Below the pieces are notes generated by a model. It was not told the DNA's origin. It ran no database searches and saw only the letters and a list, made by a program, of their open reading frames with translations. Position numbers and translations under genes: made by a program. Shown one piece after another: positions 18,532 to 27,770 of a stretch of 64,000 nt of DNA. Each line of letters begins with the position of its first letter. The stretch's first letter is position 1. The stretch comes from Halalkalibacter sp. APA_J-10(15) (lineage in GTDB: Bacteria; Bacillota; Bacilli; Bacillales; Bacillaceae_D): assembly GCF_023017105.1 (NCBI RefSeq), contig NZ_JALKEV010000011.1, forward strand, positions 1 through 64,000, in the 5' to 3' direction.

Positions 18532-19119
18532 ATGGCTTTCACACTAGAAATTGGTCAAAAAGCACCGGAATTTTCACTACCTGCAACAGATGGGAAGACG
18601 TACTCACTTAATGATTTTAATGATGCAAAGGTTCTAGTAATTTTCTTTACGGCTAATCATTGTCCGTTTGTTACTGGCTCTGATGAAGTGACACGAAAGA
18701 CGGTTCAACGGTTTGAGGATCAAGGGGTTAAATTTGTAGGAATTAATTCAAATAGCCCTAACACGTATGCAGAAGATTCATGGGATGGAATGGTTAAAAG
18801 AATGGAAGAGCAGCAATTTCCATGGACGTATTGCCATGATGAATCACAGGATGTCGCAAGAGCTTATGGGGCTTTGCGAACACCTCACTTTTTCGTGTTT
18901 GACCAAAATCGTGAGCTTATTTACACAGGAAGAGCCATTGATAACCCACGTGAGTCGGAGAAGATGAAGGTGAATGATCTTGACCGTGCTTTAGAGGAGC
19001 ATTTAACAGGGAAGGAAATTAGTATACCTTTAACGAATCCAATTGGTTGTAATGTAAAATGGGATGGAAAAGATGAGCATTGGATGCCAGCTGATGCTTG
19101 TGATTTAGTGCAATCATAA
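18532..19119 (+). CDS. Thioredoxin-fold peroxiredoxin-like protein
   Basis: 195 residues from the ATG at 18532. AAGGAGG lies 11 bases upstream; an in-frame ATG at 18505 contains that site and is less likely. The fold matches the AhpC/TSA redoxin family (PRX_like1): [14 protein letters not shown], then [10 protein letters not shown] with a single Cys in place of a CxxC, then a cis-Pro region TPHFFVFD. The C-terminal part ([11 protein letters not shown]) is typical of the group. Probably a peroxide-handling or thiol protein, but activity is unproven. Confidence 0.85.
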   Translation: MAFTLEIGQKAPEFSLPATDGKTYSLNDFNDAKVLVIFFTANHCPFVTGSDEVTRKTVQRFEDQGVKFVGINSNSPNTYAEDSWDGMVKRMEEQQFPWTYCHDESQDVARAYGALRTPHFFVFDQNRELIYTGRAIDNPRESEKMKVNDLDRALEEHLTGKEISIPLTNPIGCNVKWDGKDEHWMPADACDLVQS

Positions 19120-19133
19120 TATGGATCATTCAT

Positions 19134-19174
19134 ATGCTTGAAAAGGGAGTGCCCCTTTTCAAGCATTTTTTTTT
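19134..19174 (+). terminator. Strong terminator
   Basis: ATGCTTGAAAAGGG pairs with CCCTTTTCAAGCAT around a 5-base loop, followed by a run of eight or nine T. Confidence 0.92.
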
Positions 19175-19281
19175 GAGAAATTCTTCGGACGTTCTCTTTT
19201 CAGCAAAGAGCATGGTACATATATGGAAAGCCAGTTATACATCTTGTGAAGAAAAAAGATTTCTTTGTTACCTTTTTCACA

Positions 19282-19290
19282 TGTTATAAT
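19282..19290 (+). promoter_or_regulatory. Extended -10 promoter of the peptide/nickel ABC operon
   Basis: TGTTATAAT is a perfect extended -10 element 51 bases before the substrate-binding gene. No good -35 lies at 17 bases, which fits an extended -10 promoter. Confidence 0.55.
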
Positions 19291-19340
19291 TCAAGTTATG
19301 CAAATAGTTTTATAGAAATATAAAGGAGTGGATAGATTTG

Positions 19341-20936
19341 ATGAAGAAGGGGCTAATGGCTTTTGCTTTGACGCTGTTTGTTGTTGGTTGTGCTCCAAAT
19401 AGTGCTGAACAAATTCAAGAAGGTACGGTTGAAGAAGTAAAGAATGAATTAGTATTGGCGCTAGGTTCGGAGCCAGATACGGGCTTTGATCCAACAACTG
19501 GCTGGGGACGTTACGGTTCACCCTTGTTTCAAAGTACATTATTTAAAAGGGATAATAACTTAGAAGTTGATTATGATTTGGCTACTGACTATGAATTGAG
19601 TTCGGATGGTCTTGTTTGGACAGTGGTAATTCGTGATGACGCAGTCTTTTCTGATGGCGAACCTTTAACAGCATCAGATGTTAAATTTACTTATGAAACA
19701 GCTAAAGAAAGTGGTTCTATATTAGACTTAACGATGATCGATGAAATACGTGTTGAAGATGATTTGACCATTCAGTTTCATTTAGTTGAGCCTCAATCAA
19801 CCTTTATCCATACATTAATTTCGATTGGAATTGTACCTGAGCACGCATATGACGATGATTATGCTCAATCACCGATTGGATCGGGGCCGTTTGTTTTTAA
19901 GCAATGGGATCAAGGACAGCAATTAATAGTGGAAGCTAACCCTTATTATTATGGTCCGAGTTCTGAAATCGAACAGATTACGTTTGTCTTTTTAAGTGAA
20001 GATTCTGCATTTGCTGCTGTACAAGCTGGAGAGGTTGATGTTGCTAGTGTTCCGGCTGTATTTGGTTTACAAGAAGTAGCTGGAATGAGAGTTGAATCGA
20101 TGCAAAGTGTTGATAATCGTGGGATCATGTTTCCTTTCGTTGCTAGAGGAGAAACAACGGAAGATGGTTATCCGATCGGAAATGACGTAACGAGCGACCT
20201 TGCTATTCGTCAAGCCATCAATATGGCAGTAGATCGTCAAGCACTAGTTGACGGAGTATTGGAGGGCTTTGGTACACCTGGTTATTCGGTAGTTGATGGT
20301 CTCCCTTGGTGGAATCCAGATACTATGATCGAGGATGGTGATTTAGAAGGAGCTATTCAATTACTTGAGGAGAATGACTGGTTTGATGAAAATGAAGATG
20401 GCGTACGTGAAAAGGAAGGATTACGCGCTGAATTTCGTCTGCTTTATCCATCTAATGATGTAACGAGACAATCGTTAGCGTTAGCGGTAGCTGACATGTT
20501 GAAGCCAATTGGTATTCAAATCGACGTAGAAGGAAAGAGTTGGGATGAAATCATTCAATTGATGCATTCTGAGGCAGTTATGTTCGGCTGGGGAAGCCAT
20601 GATCCGCTTGAAATGGTTCATGTTTATAGTGTGCAATATGCGGGAGTTGACTGGTTTAATCCTGGTTATTATGCGAATGAGACGGTTGAACATTATTTTA
20701 ATCAAGCTTTAACGGCTCTAACTGAAGAGGAAGCCATTGATTACTGGCAGCAAGCGCAATGGGATGGTAAAACGGGTTTTAGTACATTGGGGGATGCACC
20801 TTGGGCGTGGCTTGTTAATTTGGAGCATGTTTATTTTGTTCATGAGCGTTTGGATATCGGAGAACAGCCGATTCAACCACATGGTCATGGTTGGCCGATT
20901 ACGAATAATATTGCTGAATGGACTTGGAATGAGTAA
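19341..20936 (+). CDS. Peptide/nickel-type ABC transporter substrate-binding lipoprotein
   Basis: About 531 residues with a lipoprotein signal ending at VVGC, then an SBP_bac_5 domain with the family order (LVLALGSEPDTGFDP, WTVVIRDDAVFSDGEPL, SPIGSGPFVFKQW, DLAIRQAINMAVDRQALV). The C-terminus has a histidine-containing PHGHGWPITNN, which might contact a metal chelate. Nickel, a metallophore or a peptide are all possible; the family does not decide. TTG at 19338 and ATG at 19341 both follow AAGGAGTGG. First gene of a five-gene importer operon. Confidence 0.85.
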   Translation: MKKGLMAFALTLFVVGCAPNSAEQIQEGTVEEVKNELVLALGSEPDTGFDPTTGWGRYGSPLFQSTLFKRDNNLEVDYDLATDYELSSDGLVWTVVIRDDAVFSDGEPLTASDVKFTYETAKESGSILDLTMIDEIRVEDDLTIQFHLVEPQSTFIHTLISIGIVPEHAYDDDYAQSPIGSGPFVFKQWDQGQQLIVEANPYYYGPSSEIEQITFVFLSEDSAFAAVQAGEVDVASVPAVFGLQEVAGMRVESMQSVDNRGIMFPFVARGETTEDGYPIGNDVTSDLAIRQAINMAVDRQALVDGVLEGFGTPGYSVVDGLPWWNPDTMIEDGDLEGAIQLLEENDWFDENEDGVREKEGLRAEFRLLYPSNDVTRQSLALAVADMLKPIGIQIDVEGKSWDEIIQLMHSEAVMFGWGSHDPLEMVHVYSVQYAGVDWFNPGYYANETVEHYFNQALTALTEEEAIDYWQQAQWDGKTGFSTLGDAPWAWLVNLEHVYFVHERLDIGEQPIQPHGHGWPITNNIAEWTWNE

Positions 20937-20939
20937 AAG

Positions 20940-21935
20940 ATGAATGTAAAAGTTGATTCATTAATACGTTTTATTACAAAAAAGGTCGTTAGATTCTGTA
21001 CGTTATTAATAGCCTTGTGTATCATTACTTTTCTATTAATGACATACTCACCGATTGATCCGATTCAGGCATATATTGGGGCAGATATGATGAGAGTAGG
21101 ACCAGAGCAACGTGAACAAATTGCCGCGTATTGGGGGTTGAACGAACCGCCAATACAGCAATTTCTTCATTGGGGCTCTGCTGTGATCCAAGGTGATCTT
21201 GGTACATCAATGATTTATCGGAAGCCTGTGACGGAGGTTATTGCCGAGAAGTTTCTTTATTCGGTTGTTTTAATGTTTATTGCTTGGGTTTTATCTGGAG
21301 TCATTGGATTTGTTATAGGAATTGTTGCAGCAATGAAGAAGGATACATGGGTGGATCGTGCCATTAAATGGTATTGCTATACGCTTGCCTCGACACCAAC
21401 CTTTTGGATGGGCTTGTTGCTATTAATGGTTTTTGCTGTTTGGTTAAGTTGGTTTCCGGTAGGATTAGGAGTACCGGCAGGGAGATTAGCAGAAGATATT
21501 ACATTATTAGATAAAGTGAAGCACCTTATGCTACCAGCAATAACATTAAGTATTATTGGTGTAGCCAATATTGCCTTGCATACTAGAGAAAAATTAATTG
21601 ATGTCTTATCGAGTGATTATGTCTTATTTGCACGTGCTCAAGGAGAAAGTGGCTGGAGGCTTCTTCGGCGTCATGGCTTAAAAAATATTGCACTACCAGC
21701 CATTTCGTTACAATTTGCCGCTTTTGGTGAGTTATTTGGTGGGGCTGTATTAGCGGAACAGGTATTTTCGTATCCTGGATTAGGACAGGCTACAGTGGAA
21801 GCTGGGTTGCGAGGAGATGTACCGTTATTATTAGGTATCGTACTTTTTAGTGCAACTTTTGTGTTCCTCGGAAATCTAATTGCAGATTTCATTTATCGGA
21901 TGATTGATCCGAAAGTGAAGGAGGAGCGTTTATGA
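20940..21935 (+). CDS. Peptide/nickel-type ABC transporter permease (OppB/NikB class)
   Basis: 331 residues with about six membrane segments. The N-terminal TM ends in a typical SPIDPIQAYIG, and the coupling loop is EKLIDVLSSDYVLFARAQGESGWRLLRRHGLKN. It starts three bases after the previous stop with a poor ribosome site, so translational coupling is likely. It overlaps the next gene by four bases (ATGA). Confidence 0.88.
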   Translation: MNVKVDSLIRFITKKVVRFCTLLIALCIITFLLMTYSPIDPIQAYIGADMMRVGPEQREQIAAYWGLNEPPIQQFLHWGSAVIQGDLGTSMIYRKPVTEVIAEKFLYSVVLMFIAWVLSGVIGFVIGIVAAMKKDTWVDRAIKWYCYTLASTPTFWMGLLLLMVFAVWLSWFPVGLGVPAGRLAEDITLLDKVKHLMLPAITLSIIGVANIALHTREKLIDVLSSDYVLFARAQGESGWRLLRRHGLKNIALPAISLQFAAFGELFGGAVLAEQVFSYPGLGQATVEAGLRGDVPLLLGIVLFSATFVFLGNLIADFIYRMIDPKVKEERL

Positions 21936-22765
21936 ATAAGGTGCTTAATTTCAATCGCCGTAAAAAAATGCTCATTTCAATCATGGTTTCGAGCTTCCTG
22001 TTGCTGGTGATCTTAATAGGTAGTGTAGCGTTAAGTGATGAGCGTATTGTTACGCAACTAGAGGTGCGTAACCTTGCACCATCTTGGAGTCACCCATTTG
22101 GGACAGATTGGTTAGGAAGGGACATGTTTACCCGTACGATAAAGGGGCTAGCTCTAAGTATGGGAGTAGGAGTCATCGCTTCCGGTATTAGTGTCATTAT
22201 TGCAGTTATCCTCGGCTTAATGGCGGCAACTTTAGGTAAAATGGTTGATAGTTTTATTTCGTGGTTAATTGATTTATTTTTAAGTGTTCCCCATTTAATA
22301 TTTCTAATCTTAATTGCCTTTATTTTTGGTGGAGGAATACAAGGCGTTATTATTGGAATTGCACTAACACATTGGGCTGCTTTGGCAAGAGTCATTCGAG
22401 CAGAAGTGATGCAATTAAGGTCGGCTGATTATATACAGATTTCTTATAAACTAGGAAAATCAACGTATTATATAGCGTGGAAGCACCTTTTGCCACATTT
22501 GCTACCACAAATGCTCATCGGGTTCTTTCTTTGTTTCCCTCATGCGATTTTACATGAGGCAGCGATTACCTTTTTAGGTTTAGGGTTATCACCTCATCAG
22601 CCTGCTATTGGAATTATTTTGTCTGAATCGATGCGATACTTATCAACGGGGATGTGGTGGTTAGCCTTTTTTCCAGGATTATGCTTACTTCTTTTAGTAA
22701 GGCTGTTTGACATAATCGGTGGTCATTTGCGAACATTGCTAAATCCATATCACACGCATGAATGA
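21932..22765 (+). CDS. Peptide/nickel-type ABC transporter permease (OppC/NikC class)
   Basis: 277 residues. PSWSHPFGTDWLGRDMFTR is the characteristic OppC N-terminal signature, and the coupling loop is AEVMQLRSADYIQISYKLG. About six membrane segments. Its ATG overlaps the previous stop, and AAGGAGGAG lies upstream. It pairs with the preceding permease to form the channel. Confidence 0.9.
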   Translation: MNKVLNFNRRKKMLISIMVSSFLLLVILIGSVALSDERIVTQLEVRNLAPSWSHPFGTDWLGRDMFTRTIKGLALSMGVGVIASGISVIIAVILGLMAATLGKMVDSFISWLIDLFLSVPHLIFLILIAFIFGGGIQGVIIGIALTHWAALARVIRAEVMQLRSADYIQISYKLGKSTYYIAWKHLLPHLLPQMLIGFFLCFPHAILHEAAITFLGLGLSPHQPAIGIILSESMRYLSTGMWWLAFFPGLCLLLLVRLFDIIGGHLRTLLNPYHTHE

Positions 22766-22780
22766 GGGAGGGGACTTTAG

Positions 22781-23704
22781 TTGACGCTGCTTGAAATTGA
22801 AGATTTATCTATATCATTTAAACAATATACTTCGCGTTTCAAACAAGACGAGCTTGAGGTTATTCATCAGTTACATGTCATGGTCGAAGAGGGAGAAATC
22901 GTCGCCATTGTCGGCTCCAGTGGATCTGGTAAAAGTCTTTTAGCGCACGCTTTGTTAGGGATCTTACCTAATCATGCAACGGTAAAAGGACGGATGTATT
23001 ATAATGGGCATAATTTAACGAAACAGAGGATTGAAAGATTACGAGGGTGTGAAATTGCTTTTGTCCCACAATCTGTAACGTATTTAGATCCCACGATGAA
23101 AGTTGGCAAGCAAGTACGCAATGCTGTGAGAAACGGAAATAAAAATAAGGCTCAGGAAAAAGTGTTTCATGACTTTCAATTGGATAAACATGTTGCTGAC
23201 ATGTACCCGTATGAGCTTTCAGGTGGAATGGCACGACGGATTTTGCTAGCGATTGCAAAGGTTAGTGGAGCAAAGCTTTTCGTTGCTGATGAACCGACTC
23301 CTGGCCTTGATGCTGAGGTGATGAAAGACACATTGGCTTCTTTTCGAAAATTAGCTGATGATGGTGCTGCTGTTATGATGATTACTCACGATATCGAAAT
23401 GGCAACTCGTATTGCGAATAAGGTTGCTGTGTTTTATGCTGGTACGACTGTTGAAATCGCTCCTATCGAAGCATTTAAAGGAAACGGAGAGCAATTAAAG
23501 CATCCTTATTCACAAGCATTGTGGAAGGCATTACCTCAAAATCAATTCCAAACGATTGATGGACATCAGCCGTTATTAAGTGAGTCTATAAAGGGCTGTG
23601 CGTTTTCGCCTCGCTGTAATTGGGCCACTCATATTTGTCATAAAAAGAAACCGGAAGTACGATACGTTGAAAACGGAATGGTAAGGTGTCATCATGCAAC
23701 TTAA
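22781..23704 (+). CDS. Peptide/nickel-type ABC transporter ATPase (OppD/NikD class)
   Basis: 307 residues. Walker A is GSSGSGKSL, with Leu where most have Thr or Ser. Other motifs are FVPQSVTYLDP, signature LSGGMARR, Walker B LFVADEPTPGLD, and H-loop MITHD. The C-terminal oligopeptide domain has GCAFSPRCNWATHIC, a Cys motif that in relatives binds a cluster or metal. TTG start behind GGGAGGGG. The 3' end overlaps the next gene by 11 bases. Confidence 0.88.
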   Translation: MTLLEIEDLSISFKQYTSRFKQDELEVIHQLHVMVEEGEIVAIVGSSGSGKSLLAHALLGILPNHATVKGRMYYNGHNLTKQRIERLRGCEIAFVPQSVTYLDPTMKVGKQVRNAVRNGNKNKAQEKVFHDFQLDKHVADMYPYELSGGMARRILLAIAKVSGAKLFVADEPTPGLDAEVMKDTLASFRKLADDGAAVMMITHDIEMATRIANKVAVFYAGTTVEIAPIEAFKGNGEQLKHPYSQALWKALPQNQFQTIDGHQPLLSESIKGCAFSPRCNWATHICHKKKPEVRYVENGMVRCHHAT

Positions 23705-24293
23705 AGCAGAACAACTCGGCTTTTATTATAAAAAAAATAAGTGGATTTTCCGACAGTTAACATTCTCCTTAAATCATGGGGAGGTTGTTGGGGTAACAGC
23801 TCCTAGTGGCACAGGGAAAACGACTTTTGCTCGTATTTTAGCTGGTTATGAATATGCCAAGGAAGGAAAAGTGTTGCTAGATGGCAAAGCTATTCAAACC
23901 AACTCCTATTACCCGGTGCAACTCATTCATCAACACCCTGAACGTTCTGTCAATCCGAAGTGGAAGATGGAGCAAATTTTAAAAGAAGGTTGGGACCCTA
24001 GTGAAGAATGGTTTGATCTAATGGGGATTCAACACAAGTGGCTTAAGAGATATCCGAATGAGTTATCAGGGGGAGAACTACAACGCTTTTGTGTATTAAG
24101 AGCACTCGGTCCACAAACACAATTTTTAATTGCTGACGAAATGACAGCTATGCTTGATACGGTGACACAGGTGCAAATTTGGGATGCTTTGTTACGTATA
24201 GCAAAAGAAAGAGGAATTGGCTTACTGGTCATTAGTCATGAAATAGCTTTAATGAAACGGGTTTGTGATCGAATGGAGCAACTACAAATGTAA
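23694..24293 (+). CDS. Short peptide/nickel-type ABC transporter ATPase (OppF/NikE class)
   Basis: 199 residues, shorter than a typical OppF (about 300) because the C-terminal oligopeptide-binding extension is absent, as in compact NikE/CntF-type ATPases. Walker A APSGTGKTT, signature LSGGELQRF, Walker B FLIADEMTAMLD with Met where Pro is usual, and H-loop ISHE. It should form a heterodimer with the preceding ATPase. It ends the operon. A degenerate cattgaaaaag / cttttt palindrome follows at 24305-24341. Confidence 0.85.
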   Translation: MQLKAEQLGFYYKKNKWIFRQLTFSLNHGEVVGVTAPSGTGKTTFARILAGYEYAKEGKVLLDGKAIQTNSYYPVQLIHQHPERSVNPKWKMEQILKEGWDPSEEWFDLMGIQHKWLKRYPNELSGGELQRFCVLRALGPQTQFLIADEMTAMLDTVTQVQIWDALLRIAKERGIGLLVISHEIALMKRVCDRMEQLQM

Positions 24294-24370
24294 TGAGAAT
24301 GGCATTGAAAAAGTTTGGTTTTTCCCTTTTTGATGTAATCGTAAAGAAATTATATTTGTTTAACGGTGTA

Positions 24371-24407
24371 TTAAAAAGAAGGTCTCCGACTGTAATGAGA
24401 CCTTCTT
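24371..24407 (-). terminator. Terminator for the minus-strand membrane-protein gene
   Basis: AAGAAGGTCTC pairs with GAGACCTTCTT (11 bp, 10-base loop). On the minus strand it is followed by TTTTTAA. It may act in both directions between two convergent genes. Confidence 0.8.
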
Positions 24408-24412
24408 AGCTA

Positions 24413-25279
24413 TTAGTTCAATTCAATTATTGATTGTTCAAGAAAGTCGATAATATTCGTTATGTTTTCACTATCAAAGCGAATTGTTACGATCTTTTCT
24501 TGAGCAATGATATCAACAGAGTCGAAAATAGAACTTCCTGATATATCAACACCATATAAACGTTCCTCTCGTTCGTTTTCACCTTGGTAATAATGGAGAC
24601 GGCTATCGTCAATACTCTCTAGTAATTCCTCTGATAATCCTTCAATTGGTTGAAATGACTCCATATCCTTCATCAAATCAAAGTGGTGTAAATCAATTAT
24701 ATAAATATCTGGTTCTTCTGTGGCAAATACAATTTGTCTTCTTTGCAAAGCAGCCATGTCTAGCTCATTTCGAGTTTCAGAGGGTGCATATTCAAATTTA
24801 ACGACAGTTCTTTCCCATTCAGGAAAATGTTCTAGTAGTGAGTCTTCTAATGGGGAAACATCTTCTGTATGGTATTCACCTATTAATAGTACCTCTAGGT
24901 CAGGTGCTGGGAGATTAGCTAATCTAGCTTCTTCAATACGATAGTCGATAATGCTGTACAAAATAGATCCGATGATTAAGGCGAGAACGATGCCAAAAAA
25001 GGTTTGGAACTTATAATGATATAAAAAATGATCAAGCTTTTCTCGAAAGCCAGTAGGTTGGTTCGTCGCATCTGGATCAATCCCGTTTAAATCGTTCTTA
25101 ATCGTAGTATAAGCAAGGGTGATTTGATCCATATTAACTAACTTTTCTTCTGATTTGGAGTCTTGAAGCTGCTCCTGTGACTTTGAAATACGGATCCAAA
25201 TCATGTATTTATCTTCTAGTTCATCTATTGAAACGTTTTCAGGAACTTCCATGATTTTATAAGCTTGTTCGAGTTTCAT
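24413..25279 (-). CDS. Single-pass membrane protein with DnaJ-like N-terminus, unknown function
   Basis: 288 residues that I do not recognise as a named family. Residues 1-65 look like a J-domain-type helical segment (LEQAYKIMEVPENVSIDELEDKY) but lack the HPD tripeptide needed to stimulate DnaK. One membrane segment lies near 92-112. The remaining 175 residues are acidic and predicted outside the cell, with alternating strands and helices (LEVLLIGEYH, IYIIDLHHFDLM). It is monocistronic with its own terminator. A role in membrane-associated chaperoning or secretion is speculative. Confidence 0.6.
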   Translation of the reverse strand: MKLEQAYKIMEVPENVSIDELEDKYMIWIRISKSQEQLQDSKSEEKLVNMDQITLAYTTIKNDLNGIDPDATNQPTGFREKLDHFLYHYKFQTFFGIVLALIIGSILYSIIDYRIEEARLANLPAPDLEVLLIGEYHTEDVSPLEDSLLEHFPEWERTVVKFEYAPSETRNELDMAALQRRQIVFATEEPDIYIIDLHHFDLMKDMESFQPIEGLSEELLESIDDSRLHYYQGENEREERLYGVDISGSSIFDSVDIIAQEKIVTIRFDSENITNIIDFLEQSIIELN

Positions 25280-25531
25280 TCGTTTATTCGCATCCTTTTA
25301 ATAAAAGTATAATTTGATTTAAGGTCAGAAAACCACTTGTTATTGCTAAAAGTAACATTCGATTAAGTAGGCGTCAAGACATTCAAGCAATTGTACAAAG
25401 TTTGTAATACATTTTATAATCCTTCCTACCGATAATTCTAAAAATATTATTCCTATAAATCATCCTCCAAGATCAAATCAGTTCATGTTAGTATAAAAGA
25501 AGGAAAACAGAATGGATAGGAGAAAAAGAAT

Positions 25532-26998
25532 ATGTCAAGAGAGTTAGTCATTGGTTTGGATTTAGGAACAACAAGTGTGAAAGCGGTTTTATTCACAGTG
25601 AATGGGAAGCTTATTGCGGAAACGGAGAAATTGATTGAATCTAAGTATTTAAATGATAACTGGGTGGAGCAAGATCCTGAACAAATTGCCATGTTTTCAG
25701 AGCAAGCAATGAGTGAAATATTGCATAAAGCAAACGTTCTTGAGGGGGAGGTGTTGACGGTTGGTTTTTCCTGTGCGATGCACTCACTTATATGCCTGGA
25801 TGAACAGATGAACCCACTGACGAATGCGATCATATGGGCTGATGGAAGAAGTAGTGAGCAGGCGGAAGATATCATGAAAACGAATGGTGCAAATATTTTT
25901 GCAAAAACAGGTACACCAATTCACCCGATGACCCCTTTCATGAAATTATTGTGGATGAAGAAAACGAATTATGTTCCTTACGTAAAGTCTTCCTATTTTA
26001 TGTCGATTAAAGAATTTTTGCTATATAGATGGTTTGGAGAAAGAGTTGTTGATTACGCAATGGCTTCAGCTACTGGCCTCTTTAATATACATACGTATGA
26101 TTGGGATGATGATTTATTAACGTTAGTTGGTGTAAAAAGAGAACAGCTGTCAACAATTGTGGAACCAACAAAAGTGATTACGCAATGGTCAGATACTAAA
26201 ATCCCATTGTTAGAAGGTGTTCCATGTGTCATTGGCTCTGCGGATGGTCAACTAGCTAACTTAGGAAGCGGTGCGATTTCACCTGGTGAAGTGGCTATTT
26301 CTGTTGGGACAAGTGGTGCAATTCGACAATTCATAGATGGTGTGAAAGTAAATAAGCGACTAGAAACATTCACGTATGCCTTTGATAAACGAACTGCAAT
26401 TATTGGTGGGCCGACTAATAATGGGGGAATTGTTTTACAATGGTTAAAGGAGTTGCTTGAATATGATGGAGGTATGGAGGAGTTGATCCACGAAGCGAGT
26501 AAGGCTGAAGTAGGGTCAGATGGATTATTGTTTTTTCCATACGTTAACGGGGAGAGAGCTCCATTATGGAATCAGAAAGCAAAAGGGAATTTCTTTGGAT
26601 TAAGTATGACTCATAAACGGCATCATCTCGTTCGTGCCGTTCTTGAAGGAATCACTTTAAATTTATATCAAATTGAGCAATCGCTTGTAGAAATGGCGGG
26701 AGAGTCGAAAGAAATTTATGTGAATGGAGGCTTGTCACGATCGTCCTTTTGGGTTCAAATGGTAGCCGATGTTTTTGGGAAGAACATTTATGTATTAGAT
26801 ACGCATCATAGCGCTGCATGGGGAGGGGCTTGGACAGCTTTAGTCGGTATTGGTAGAGTGAACTCCTTTAAAGAGATTAAAGAGACGATTCAGTTGAAGG
26901 AAGTCGTTGTGCCAGATCTTGAACGGCATCAAGCGTATCAAAAGGCTTTTGAGCGCTTTTGTGTGATTGGAAAAGATTTAGGCAAGCATTTCATTTAG
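25532..26998 (+). CDS. gntK: FGGY-family carbohydrate kinase, probably gluconokinase
   Basis: 488 residues. N-terminal LVIGLDLGTTSVKAVLF is the FGGY phosphate-binding signature. Others are WADGRSSEQ, YFMSIKEFLLYRWFGE, GSADGQLANLGSG and the C-terminal ATP-site signature YVNGGLSRSSFWVQMVADV. The KEFLLYRWFGE...DYAMASATGLFNI stretch is most like gluconate kinases, but xylulokinase-like relatives are close, so the substrate is inferred. ATG start with AGGAG. No gntR, gntP or gntZ is adjacent; an 80-base hairpin region follows. Confidence 0.75.
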   Translation: MSRELVIGLDLGTTSVKAVLFTVNGKLIAETEKLIESKYLNDNWVEQDPEQIAMFSEQAMSEILHKANVLEGEVLTVGFSCAMHSLICLDEQMNPLTNAIIWADGRSSEQAEDIMKTNGANIFAKTGTPIHPMTPFMKLLWMKKTNYVPYVKSSYFMSIKEFLLYRWFGERVVDYAMASATGLFNIHTYDWDDDLLTLVGVKREQLSTIVEPTKVITQWSDTKIPLLEGVPCVIGSADGQLANLGSGAISPGEVAISVGTSGAIRQFIDGVKVNKRLETFTYAFDKRTAIIGGPTNNGGIVLQWLKELLEYDGGMEELIHEASKAEVGSDGLLFFPYVNGERAPLWNQKAKGNFFGLSMTHKRHHLVRAVLEGITLNLYQIEQSLVEMAGESKEIYVNGGLSRSSFWVQMVADVFGKNIYVLDTHHSAAWGGAWTALVGIGRVNSFKEIKETIQLKEVVVPDLERHQAYQKAFERFCVIGKDLGKHFI

Positions 26999-27007
26999 AG
27001 GATGATC

Positions 27008-27150
27008 GACTGAGAGGTGAGTCGGGAACATAACAAAAATGTTTAGCTGAGAATCCGAACATTCAGGAGCGGTTTATGGGCACAGCTGTGTATTTGTTCG
27101 GCTTCTCATTTATGAAAATACTTTAGTCTCAGCCTCCTATTTTTTTCAGA
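27008..27150. repeat. Intergenic inverted-repeat region with a GTCTCAGCCTC end
   Basis: TGAGAATCCGAACA (from about 27049) pairs with TGTTCGGCTTCTCA (to about 27110) with one mismatch, followed downstream by GTCTCAGCCTCC and a T run. The GTCYCAGCCTC end recurs at about 190 and at 31566. It probably terminates the kinase transcript. Confidence 0.55.
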
Positions 27151-27224
27151 GTATAGAGTTTACAATTGGCAATGAAGTCTAATTAAGGTACTCAGAGAAG
27201 GGAATTGCACGGTTTACTTATGCA

Positions 27225-27264
27225 AGCAAAATACTTGCATAAACAAGTATTTTGCTAGTATGAT
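27225..27264 (+). promoter_or_regulatory. sigma-A promoter overlapped by a perfect MarR-type operator
   Basis: AGCAAAATACTTG (27225-27237) and CAAGTATTTTGCT (27244-27256) form a perfect 13-bp inverted repeat with a 6-base spacer. The -35 TTGCAT (27235-27240) and -10 TATGAT (27259-27264), 18 bases apart, overlap it. Binding of the adjacent MarR protein here would block its own operon. Confidence 0.75.
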
Positions 27265-27284
27265 ACGTTTGAGGTGTTGAAAAG

Positions 27285-27770
27285 ATGAATACATATCGAT
27301 TAGAAGATGCGTTAGGATTTCTTGTCTCAATGGCAGGGAGATCTTTGTCTAATAGTGTGCAACGTACGTTTACTGAAAATGGGTTTGATGCGACAACAGA
27401 GCATTGGACGGTTTTAGTTCAGCTATGGAATCGAGATGGATTGACACAATTAGAGTTAGCTGAACGGACAGGAAGAGATCAGGCAAGCATGTCTAGGCTG
27501 ATTCGAAATATGTTGAATCGACAACTGATTGATCGGAAGAAGGATCCGAGAGATGGCCGTTGCAAACGAATTTATTTAACGACAAAGGGGAAGGAACAGC
27601 AGGTTAATTTAATGAATTTAGTCCAGCGAACGTTAGAGGAGGCGACAGCTGGAATACCTGAAGAAGATGTAGTAACAACAAAACGAGTGCTTAAGGAAAT
27701 TTCCTTTAGAAATACTGCTACGAATAAAGTGTTTCAGGAGCTTGATGGAAAGAAGGGAGTAAATGAATAA
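27285..27770 (+). CDS. MarR family transcriptional regulator
   Basis: 161 residues with a winged helix: LTQLELAERTGRDQASMSRLIRNMLNRQLIDRKKDPRDGRCKRIYLT is the recognition helix and wing region (split across about 52-105). It should repress itself and the MFS exporter through the palindrome at 27225. The inducer is unknown. Its stop overlaps the next start by eight bases. Confidence 0.92.
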   Translation: MNTYRLEDALGFLVSMAGRSLSNSVQRTFTENGFDATTEHWTVLVQLWNRDGLTQLELAERTGRDQASMSRLIRNMLNRQLIDRKKDPRDGRCKRIYLTTKGKEQQVNLMNLVQRTLEEATAGIPEEDVVTTKRVLKEISFRNTATNKVFQELDGKKGVNE

